A stretch of DNA of 64,000 bases from Candidatus Phytoplasma solani (GTDB taxonomy: Bacteria > Bacillota_I > Bacilli_A > Acholeplasmatales > Acholeplasmataceae). The translations under genes and the position numbers were made by a program. Of the stretch, positions 39,650-47,018 are shown in pieces (the stretch's first letter is position 1; every line of letters begins with the position of its first letter). The notes below the pieces were generated by a model. The model did no database searches, was not told the DNA's origin, and saw only the letters and a list, made by a program, of their open reading frames with translations. The stretch spans positions 248,001 through 312,000 of the forward strand of contig NZ_CP155828.1 of assembly GCF_040126175.1 (NCBI RefSeq). Reading direction: 5' to 3'.

Positions 39650-40525
39650 GAATTTAATTCCTTTCAATTATTTTCAATTTTTTTATTTTTGTGGTTATGA
39701 TTGTGGTTTGTCGTTATTTTTTTTAATTATATTTTTTAATAAATTATTGTTTACTATTAATCATGCTCATTACTGACTACTTTTAAATATAACACACAAA
39801 AAAATAAATGTCAATCTATTTATTTTTAAAATTTATTGTTTTTTTAATAAAATATTTATTGTAATTTTTCGATAGTTGTGCAGTGACTATATTTTTTTGA
39901 ACTTTTTGAATTTAATTTTATAAACTTTTTAAAACTGTTAAAATTATTTAAAAATATTTTATAATTTATGTTTTTTTATTGCAATATTGTTTTTAATTTT
40001 ATATAATTAAAATGTAGTTAATAATTAAATAAAAATATTAACTTTTTATTTGTAAAATTTTTTCAAAAAGGTGATTTTAAAAATATTTAATGTTTTGTTT
40101 TTAATAAAACATCAATGAAATTTCATTTCAAAATAAGTCTTGTAATCATTTCATAATTTAGTAATTACAAATTTTTTTTAGTAATTTTTTAAGATTGTTT
40201 TAAAAAAATAAAATCATTGTAGTTTTTAATTGCCTAAATTAAGAAAGGGAATAATTTGAAAAATATTTAATTAAGTATTATTTTAAACCTATTTCATTTT
40301 TTTAGTTTTATTTGTTCTCCTTTTATTTCTTAAAATAGATAATATTTTTTAATTAATTGTTTTTTCTAAATTTTATTTTTGCTTTTTGTATTTTTTGATT
40401 TTGATAAATAAGATTTTATCAATTAATAAAAATAAAGTAATTTTGTTTAAATTATTTTTTTGAGTAATTTTTTAAAGTTAATGGTTGAAAATTAAAATAA
40501 TTCTAAAAGAGGTTTTATATTAAAA
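39650..40525. other. Long AT-rich gap upstream of pfkA
   Basis: No reading frame or RNA gene is recognised between the divergent MATE gene and pfkA. Two small inverted repeats follow each other at 40090-40112 (ATGTTTT with AAAACAT) and 40114-40127 (around GAAATTTC). They could belong to a leader or operator. Confidence 0.4.
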
Positions 40526-41506
40526 ATGAAAAAAGAAAAAGAATTGAAAAAAATTGCTGTTTTAACTTCAGGAGGAGATGCTCCTGGGATGAATGCTGCC
40601 ATTAGAGCTGTTGTTTTAGAAGGAGCTAGACAAGGCCTTGAAGTTTATGGTGTAAAAGATGGTTATTTAGGATTATATAACAACGAAATACAGCTTTTAG
40701 AATTAAAACTACTTCCTCGCGTTATCAATGTATCGGGAACTTTTTTAGGAACTTCTCGTTTTATAGCTTTTCAAGAAAATCTTGCTATTCGTCAAAAATG
40801 TGCAAGCAATTTAAAAAAACTAGGGATTGAAAAGTTAGTTGTTATTGGTGGTGATGGTTCTTATAGGGGTGCTATGAAATTAAAAGAATTAGGAATTAAT
40901 TGTGTTGGCTTGCCTGCTACTATTGATAATGATATTGATGATACCGATTTTACAATTGGCTTTAGTACTGCTTTAAGCAATGTGGTTGATGCGATTGAAA
41001 AATTGCGTGATACTTCTTTTTCTCATCGTAGATGTAGCATTATTGAAGTTATGGGACGTTACAAAGGAGATTTAGCTTTATATGGAGGAGTGGCCACTGG
41101 AGCAGATTTAATTGTAACACGCGAACATCCTTTAGATAAGCAAAAAATTTTTGATAAAATCAAAAAATTGCGTGAATCTAATCAAAGAGATGTGATTGTA
41201 GTTGTCACTGAGCATATTTTTGATGTTGTTAGTTTAGCAAAAGAAGTTGAAGTATACAGTGGTTTTGAAACTAGATCTCAAATTTTAGGTCACATTCAAA
41301 GAGGCGGTACTCCAACTGCTGAAGATTTGGTATTAGCAACTCGCATGGGTAGTTTCGCTGTCCAATTATTGCAAAAAGATATTTCTAATTGTGGAGTTGG
41401 TTTACAAGGGTTAAAATTACATCATGTTAATTTTGAACAAATTTTTAGTCATAAAGGTAAACAATGCTGTTTGTTTGATACAATATCAAATTTATTATCT
41501 AATTAA
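40526..41506 (+). CDS. pfkA: ATP-dependent 6-phosphofructokinase
   Basis: Glycolytic enzyme that phosphorylates fructose 6-phosphate. The ATP loop LTSGGDAPGMNAAIRA is at residues 13-28. GGDGSYRGA is near 112, the catalytic PATIDNDIDDTDFTIGF near 131, and the effector-site segment MGRYKGDLAL near 175. It has 326 residues. AGAGG lies upstream of the ATG. With pgi 1.6 kb downstream it forms a small glycolysis locus. Confidence 0.97.
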   Translation: MKKEKELKKIAVLTSGGDAPGMNAAIRAVVLEGARQGLEVYGVKDGYLGLYNNEIQLLELKLLPRVINVSGTFLGTSRFIAFQENLAIRQKCASNLKKLGIEKLVVIGGDGSYRGAMKLKELGINCVGLPATIDNDIDDTDFTIGFSTALSNVVDAIEKLRDTSFSHRRCSIIEVMGRYKGDLALYGGVATGADLIVTREHPLDKQKIFDKIKKLRESNQRDVIVVVTEHIFDVVSLAKEVEVYSGFETRSQILGHIQRGGTPTAEDLVLATRMGSFAVQLLQKDISNCGVGLQGLKLHHVNFEQIFSHKGKQCCLFDTISNLLSN

Positions 41507-41579
41507 TTTTTTTCATTTCAAAATAGATTAACTTTTGATTTAGATAAAATATAAAAAATACGAAAGTAAAAGGTTTTTT

Positions 41580-43019
41580 ATGAACATTAATAATCATATT
41601 ACAAAAAAACATAATTCTTCTCATCCTCAAAGAACTTTTGAAAGACCTATTTGGAAAAATTTAATCATCCTTACTATTCCAATTGCTATTTATTTGCTTT
41701 TTCAACATTTAGGTACTTCTATTGATTTTTACATTATAGGTACTCCAAAAAAATTACTTAATGTAGATTCAACTATTACTTATATGAAGCAAATCAAAAA
41801 AATTCTTCAAAGTATAGCGATTTCTTTAGGAGGGGCTGGAGTAGTTTTAGTAGCGCGTGAATATAAAAGGCAAAATAAAGAAAAATCGAAACAATACGCC
41901 ACTTTAGCTTTTGTATTATCTGTTGCTATTTCTTTAGTTCTTTTAATTATTTTAGGTTTGGGACCGTTATTACCTAGTTATTTAGGTGATATATTTTTAA
42001 AAAGTGATTATCATCCAGATGGTGGTTTTTTATATTATCAACTTTCTTTAATTACTTTTGTGTTTATCACCATTAATTCTGTTTTTATTGGCTTAGAGCG
42101 TGCTAAAAATAAAACTAAATTTGTTTTAATGTTAAATATTTTGCTAATTATTGTAAGAATCATGATTTCTTTTATTTATAAGTTTGTTAAAAAAGAAGGC
42201 AATGTTACAGTAATTCATTTAGCTTTAGCTGATTTATTTTCTAATTTGTTAATTTCTTTTATTGCTTTTTATTGTATGTTTAGTTCTAAAAACCCTTTTC
42301 AATTCCAGTTTAAAAAGTTAGTTTTTTCTAGAAATATAGTTCAAAGTATGCTTAAATTATCAGGCACTTTAATTATTGGAAAAGTTACTTATGAAATTGG
42401 TAAAAAAATTATTCTTGATATGTCTACAAATTATTATAATGATTTAGTAGCTATTTCAGGGTTGGTGGCAGTTGTAAATGGTATTTGTTATGCTGTTTCT
42501 CAGTCTTTTGAAGATTCTCAATCTGCAATGGTTGCTCAAAGTGTTGCTTGTGAAAATGATCAAAAAACTTTTAAAATCTTTAAAAACGTTTTTGTCATTA
42601 CTTTAATCATCGGTATTATTGGTTTTTTATCTAATTATTTTTTGGGAGAATATTTATTACAACTATTGAAACCAGGTAAAAAATTTTCACCAACGGAAAA
42701 AGTAAATTTTAATATAATTTTATTTTGGGAAGGCACCTCTTTATTTACTTCTGTTTGGGCTTCTATGATGATGGGTTATATTTTATCTTACAAAAAAAAT
42801 GCTAACTTGATTTTTTGGATGAACCTTTTAAGAGTGGTTTTAAGAATTGCACTTTTATTTACTTTACATGAAATTTTTCAAAATATACCTAACGCTCAAC
42901 AATTTGGTTTAAGCACTTTTGGCAGTAATATAACTGTTTTAATAGTAACAGCAATTATTTTTATTGCTTTTTTAAGAAAAAATAAAATGAATTCTTTGAA
43001 ATCAACAAAGTCATTTTAA
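41580..43019 (+). CDS. MATE family efflux protein (second copy)
   Basis: Membrane exporter of 479 residues with about twelve hydrophobic spans. The segment GGAGVVLVAREYKRQNKEKSK near residue 85 matches SIAGITLIAREIG in the copy at 38114-39649, so the two are paralogues that have diverged strongly. It lies between pfkA and pgi on the same strand and may be transcribed with them. The substrate is not known. Confidence 0.85.
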   Translation: MNINNHITKKHNSSHPQRTFERPIWKNLIILTIPIAIYLLFQHLGTSIDFYIIGTPKKLLNVDSTITYMKQIKKILQSIAISLGGAGVVLVAREYKRQNKEKSKQYATLAFVLSVAISLVLLIILGLGPLLPSYLGDIFLKSDYHPDGGFLYYQLSLITFVFITINSVFIGLERAKNKTKFVLMLNILLIIVRIMISFIYKFVKKEGNVTVIHLALADLFSNLLISFIAFYCMFSSKNPFQFQFKKLVFSRNIVQSMLKLSGTLIIGKVTYEIGKKIILDMSTNYYNDLVAISGLVAVVNGICYAVSQSFEDSQSAMVAQSVACENDQKTFKIFKNVFVITLIIGIIGFLSNYFLGEYLLQLLKPGKKFSPTEKVNFNIILFWEGTSLFTSVWASMMMGYILSYKKNANLIFWMNLLRVVLRIALLFTLHEIFQNIPNAQQFGLSTFGSNITVLIVTAIIFIAFLRKNKMNSLKSTKSF

Positions 43020-43098
43020 TAAAAAAAATATTTTTCGTGCATAATAATCAAAAAAATATTTATTAAACTATAGTTATTAAAAAATTAAGGAGTTAACA

Positions 43099-44382
43099 AT
43101 GAGTTTAAAATTAAATCTTGGCGGAATTGAAACTTTTTTTAATTGGGAAAAAGAAACAAAAAATTATCATTCTAAAATAAAAGCTATTCATCATCAATTG
43201 CATCATGACGAAATTATTCGAAATCAATATTTAGGATGGTTAGATTTGCCTTTAAATTATGACCGTCAAGAACTTCAAATAATAAAACAACTAAAGCGAC
43301 AAAACACTGATTTAGATGTTTTAGTAGTCATTGGAATTGGAGGTTCTTATTTAGGATCCAAAGCTGGGATTGAATTTCTTCAAACTCCTTTTCAAAAAAA
43401 CAAACCTGAAATAATTTTTGCAGGACAACAAGTATCAGGCAGTTATTTAACGAATCTTTTAAAATATTTACAAGAGAAAACTTGGGCTATTAATGTCATT
43501 TCAAAATCTGGAACCACTTTAGAACCAGCCCTAGCTTTTAGAATCCTTAAAAAAGAAATTGAAAAAAAATATGGCAAAGAAGTTGCTAAAAAACGTATTT
43601 TTGTTACTACAGACAAACAAAAAGGGGTTTTATTTAATTTAGCCAAAAAAGAAGGCTATGAAATGTTTGTGATTCCTGAATCTGTCGGAGGAAGATTTAG
43701 TGTTTTTACTAGTGTAGGCACTCTTCCTTTTGTTTTTGCTAATTTAGATGTTGATGTTATGTTGCAAGGAGCCTTGTGCGCTTTAAAAGATACTTCTTCA
43801 GGCGATTTAAATAAAAATCAAGCTTATCAATATGCTTTAGCTAGATATTTAATGTATACTAAAATGGATAAAAAAATGGAGTTATTAGTTACTTATGAAC
43901 CTCATTTATTAGCTTTTTCTGAATGGTGGAAACAATTGTTTGCTGAATCCGAAGGAAAAGAAAATAAAGGTCTTTTTGTGGGATCAGTTAATAATTCTAC
44001 TGATCTTCATTCTTTAGGACAATTTATTCAAGAAGGTAAAAAAATTCTTTTTGAGACTGTTTTAAATATAACTTCTACAAAAGATGATTGTGTTATTCCT
44101 GAAATAAGCAATGAATTAGATAATCTTAATTATATAGCCCACAAATCTTATTCAGAAATTAATCAAAAAATACTTCAAGCTACTAAACAAGCTCACATCG
44201 AAGGTGAAGTTCCTAATTTAGAAATTATTATTCCTACTTTAGATGAATTTCATTTTGGCTATTTAGCTTATTTTTTTCAAAAAGCTTGTGCTATGTCGGG
44301 GTATTTGTTGGGGATTAACCCTTTTAATCAACCTGGAGTAGAAATATACAAACAAAAAATGTTTTCTTTGTTGAAAAAATAA
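43099..44382 (+). CDS. pgi: Glucose-6-phosphate isomerase
   Basis: Interconverts glucose 6-phosphate and fructose 6-phosphate. IGIGGSYLGSKAG near residue 78, the sugar-phosphate loop ISKSGTTLEPALAF near 134, FSVFTSVGTLPF near 201 and the catalytic region AESEGKENKGLF near 287 are all present. It has 427 residues, the short Firmicutes type. AAGGAG precedes the ATG. Confidence 0.97.
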   Translation: MSLKLNLGGIETFFNWEKETKNYHSKIKAIHHQLHHDEIIRNQYLGWLDLPLNYDRQELQIIKQLKRQNTDLDVLVVIGIGGSYLGSKAGIEFLQTPFQKNKPEIIFAGQQVSGSYLTNLLKYLQEKTWAINVISKSGTTLEPALAFRILKKEIEKKYGKEVAKKRIFVTTDKQKGVLFNLAKKEGYEMFVIPESVGGRFSVFTSVGTLPFVFANLDVDVMLQGALCALKDTSSGDLNKNQAYQYALARYLMYTKMDKKMELLVTYEPHLLAFSEWWKQLFAESEGKENKGLFVGSVNNSTDLHSLGQFIQEGKKILFETVLNITSTKDDCVIPEISNELDNLNYIAHKSYSEINQKILQATKQAHIEGEVPNLEIIIPTLDEFHFGYLAYFFQKACAMSGYLLGINPFNQPGVEIYKQKMFSLLKK

Positions 44383-44452
44383 ATTAAAAGAGGTTGTTTT
44401 CAACAGATATATTTGGAAGGTATCGGACCAAAAATGGCAACCACCCAAAAAC

Positions 44453-44722
44453 AAAAAGTGTCTAAACTTTTGGAACACCTCACCCCCTCAATATTCCTTA
44501 AATTTTAGATAATATTTTTTATTTAAATATTCAACCTTGAAAAAGGTTATCTTTTTGCACCTTTTTTTTAAAAACAACATAATTGCGTAAAAAAATAATT
44601 TTAATTTCATTTTCTAGGGGGATTTTCCACTTTTTTCCCCTAGCTAGTTAGTAAAATGATATAATATTTAAAAAAAATATCTTTTGAAACTAGCAAATTT
44701 AAAAAAAGTTTAGACACTTTTT
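44453..44722. mobile_element. Segment bounded by perfect 19-bp inverted repeats (MITE-like or IS remnant)
   Basis: AAAAAGTGTCTAAACTTTT at 44453-44471 is exactly inverted at 44704-44722. Within these arms the outer part reads TGTCTAAAC and GTTTAGACA, that is TG...CA ends as in IS3-family elements. The inside is non-coding. It holds one weak terminator-like hairpin (44533-44548) and a CTAGGGG/CCCCTAG pair (44614-44643). It lies just upstream of a truncated transposase. Confidence 0.55.
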
Positions 44723-44873
44723 ATTTGTAATTTTAATAATTTGTTTGTTTGAAAAGATATGAAATTATCTACTTATTTTTAAGTTTTAAAGAGTAATTTT
44801 TAAATAAAAAAATGTCCAAAAAAACGGAACAGCGCATAATTATCCGCGGCCGTTAAATGATTTAGAAAAGGAA

Positions 44874-45617
44874 TTGATAAAAATATGCAAGCAAAATTAT
44901 TATATTACAATTGATGGAAAAAAAAGACGCCGATTAGGTTATCGGATAGTACACCATAATTTAATAAAAGCTGGTTTTTCTATTCACCCTAAAACGGTTT
45001 TAAGTTTGATGCATAAGTTCGGTTTACTTTCACAAAGAGTTAAACGCAAGCATCAATATTATTATAATTTAGCTATTCAAAAAGAAAATAATTTAAAAAA
45101 TCTTATTAATAATAATTTTCAAGCCGATACACCTTTACAAAGGTTATGTACTGACGTGACTTATATTATAATTGGTGCCAAAGGTACAAAAATATATGTA
45201 TCAGCTATTCTTGATTTATACAACCGACAAATTATCAGTTATAACATTGCAACTATCACTGACGTTAATTTTATTTTAGAAACTATCAAACCAATTCCTA
45301 AAGTAAATCATTTTTGTATCCTACATTGTGATAGGGGTAGTATTTATACCTCCAAAAGATATCAAAAAGCAGTAAAAGATAAAAATATGTATCAAAGTTT
45401 TTCAGCAAAAGCAACTCCAACCGAAAATGCATGTATAGAGTCTTTTTGGGCTAATTTAAAAAAAGAGACTCTCCATTACGAAAAAATGAAATACTTAACC
45501 GAAAATCAAGTTAAAAATATTATTCATAAATATATGCATTATTATAACTACAAACGAAAAATGAAAATTCTTAATTATTTATCTCCGATTGAATATAAAA
45601 AAAAACATTTTAAATAA
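44874..45617 (+). CDS. IS3-family (IS150-type, tra5-like) transposase, N-terminally truncated
   Basis: Retroviral-integrase-type transposase. The DDE residues are D94 (LCTDVTYI), D153 (HCDRGSIYTS) and E189 (NACIESFWANLKKE), with 35 residues between the last two. The upstream part LGYRIVHHNLIKAG matches the orfB start of IS150-like elements. The frame is open back to 44808 without a start, and the orfA helix-turn-helix part is missing. The product may therefore be an inactive relic. The TTG at 44874 has no good ribosome binding site. Confidence 0.85.
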   Translation: MIKICKQNYYITIDGKKRRRLGYRIVHHNLIKAGFSIHPKTVLSLMHKFGLLSQRVKRKHQYYYNLAIQKENNLKNLINNNFQADTPLQRLCTDVTYIIIGAKGTKIYVSAILDLYNRQIISYNIATITDVNFILETIKPIPKVNHFCILHCDRGSIYTSKRYQKAVKDKNMYQSFSAKATPTENACIESFWANLKKETLHYEKMKYLTENQVKNIIHKYMHYYNYKRKMKILNYLSPIEYKKKHFK

Positions 45618-45715
45618 TTGCCGTTCTATTTTTGAATGGTTATTTTTTTTGATTTTTTTTAAATTCTTTCAAAAAAAAGTTTAATTAATTTTTATAATAT
45701 TGATATAGCGCTTAA

Positions 45716-45798
45716 TTTTGCCCCTTAGTGACGTCTTAGGGGGTATATTAATAAATTTTACTCAAATACCCCTTTTAAAATCTTATTAAAGGGCAATA
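45716..45798. repeat. Nested inverted repeats after the transposase
   Basis: TTGCCC (45718-45723) pairs with GGGCAA (45791-45796), and inside it GGGGTAT (45740-45746) pairs with ATACCCC (45766-45772). An alternative hairpin CCCCTTAG...CTTAGGGG uses the left half. No coding sequence is seen. Confidence 0.5.
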
Positions 45799-45840
45799 TT
45801 TTTAGTTTTTAATAAACGATAGTATTTATATACAATAACA

Positions 45841-45966
45841 AATGGCATACATTTTTACAAATAAGGTCATTTTGATTTGTTATTTACTTGCGATTTTTTG
45901 CAATGGCATACATTTTTACAAAATTGGCATACATTGCTAAAAAGCAAGTAAAAAACTAGCAAATCG
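45841..45966. repeat. Direct repeats TGGCATACATT inside a larger inverted repeat
   Basis: TGGCATACATT occurs at 45843-45853, 45904-45914 and 45925-45935. The first two copies extend to 21 identical bases. The last two lie in the loop of an inverted repeat formed by GATTTG...TTTACTTGC (45874-45891) and GCAAGTAAA...CAAATC (45944-45965). The arrangement resembles protein-binding sites at a mobile-element end or origin. Confidence 0.55.
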
Positions 45967-46138
45967 GCCTCGCGGGGATATATTTTTTTATATATTATAC
46001 ACTTAAATAATGTTATTGTCAATAGTAAAATTAAATGAAAGTTATTTTTTTACGCAATTATGTTAAAAAACATAATTTATTAATTTTTTATGTTTTTTGT
46101 ACCACTAAAGAACAACAAAAAAATTTTATTTTTTTATG

Positions 46139-46166
46139 TTGAAATGCGATTTTAGTAGTGTATAAT
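46139..46166 (+). promoter_or_regulatory. Orphan promoter on the + strand
   Basis: TTGAAA (46139-46144), a 16-base spacer and TATAAT (46161-46166) point to the right, but no + strand gene follows. It may be left over from a lost insertion-element gene. Confidence 0.35.
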
Positions 46167-46235
46167 AAAAGTAATAGTAAACATTTTTTTTGAGTCATGT
46201 CTTTTTTGTCTCAAAAAGTGTTGTTCTTTATCAGT

Positions 46236-46352
46236 TCACTTTTCGTGGAGCTTACCATCTTTACATTTTTTCCCTTCCTGTTTCAAAACAACAGCCTTTA
46301 ATTTAGTATCCAAAGAATATGATTTTAATTTCTTCTCCATTTCTAAGCTCAT
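46236..46352 (-). pseudogene. Fragment of an IS3-family orfA
   Basis: On the minus strand 38 residues can be read from an ATG at 46352, including SYSLDTKLKAVVLKQEGKK. This resembles the first helix of the helix-turn-helix of IS150-type orfA. The similarity ends at KCKD, and the frame stops eight residues later at TGA. It points in the opposite direction to the truncated transposase at 44874-45617. Confidence 0.55.
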
Positions 46353-46431
46353 TTCCGTTTTGTTAACATATCCTTAATTTTTAAGTTGCTATTGTTAAAA
46401 AACTGTTTATTTGTTATTTATATTGATAAAA

Positions 46432-46474
46432 AAAACAACAATAAAATCTTTTTTAGAAGGTTTATTGTTGTTTT
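46432..46474 (-). terminator. Terminator after the SVM effector gene
   Basis: A perfect 14-base-pair stem (46432-46445 with 46461-46474, arm AAAACAACAATAAA) has a 15-base loop and a T run on the minus-strand 3' side. It lies about 100 bases after the effector stop. Confidence 0.75.
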
Positions 46475-46577
46475 AAAGATATTTATTTATTATTTTAACA
46501 TGCTTTTGGGGGGTTTGATAATTTTGATAAAATATAATTTGTTTGTTTTGGTTTTCGATTAGTTTTTTATATATTCA

Positions 46578-46916
46578 TTATTGATTTAAAAATAAATTTC
46601 TACGAATATTTTCGGCTTGTATAGCAATTTGATTTGCTTGATTTTTAAAGTGGTTAATTGTTTCTTCTGAAGCATTATTTCTCAATGCATTATATATTTC
46701 TTGCGTTAACCTTGCCTCTTCTAATAATAAATCATGTAAATTTCTACATGCCGTCATTTCGTTCTCAACATTTCTATTATTTTGCTGAACATAACCGTTA
46801 GAATGACCGTTATTCATAGCCATAACTTGATTATTCGTGATTAAAAATAATCCTAAAGAACTAAATAAAAATATTGGTAATAAATATAATTGTTTTTTTA
46901 ATCTAAAAATTAACAT
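46578..46916 (-). CDS. Secreted SVM-type candidate effector
   Basis: A 112-residue protein with the phytoplasma SVM-type signal peptide: basic start, hydrophobic core and the sequence GLFLITNNQVMA ending at residue 33, a typical cleavage point. The mature part of 79 residues starts MNNGHSNG, is asparagine-rich, and then forms predicted helices (for example EARLTQEIYNALRNNASEE) with a single cysteine. Proteins of this class are exported by the Sec system into plant or insect cells. I cannot match the mature part to a named effector. It sits at the edge of the PMU, a usual site for such genes. Confidence 0.85.
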   Translation of the reverse strand: MLIFRLKKQLYLLPIFLFSSLGLFLITNNQVMAMNNGHSNGYVQQNNRNVENEMTACRNLHDLLLEEARLTQEIYNALRNNASEETINHFKNQANQIAIQAENIRRNLFLNQ

Positions 46917-47018
46917 TTTTTTCTCTTTTCTTTTTTTTAATTATTTTTTTGTTTGTTTACTATCTTTAGTGTTTATTTTTTCAGTATAAAGGGTAATATA
47001 TTGTTTCTAGAATAAATA

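Noticed and set aside
45841-45966. CRISPR-like array based on the TGGCATACATT repeats
   Set aside because: Only three short copies with unequal spacing (61 and 21 bases), no spacers of constant size, and no cas genes in the window.
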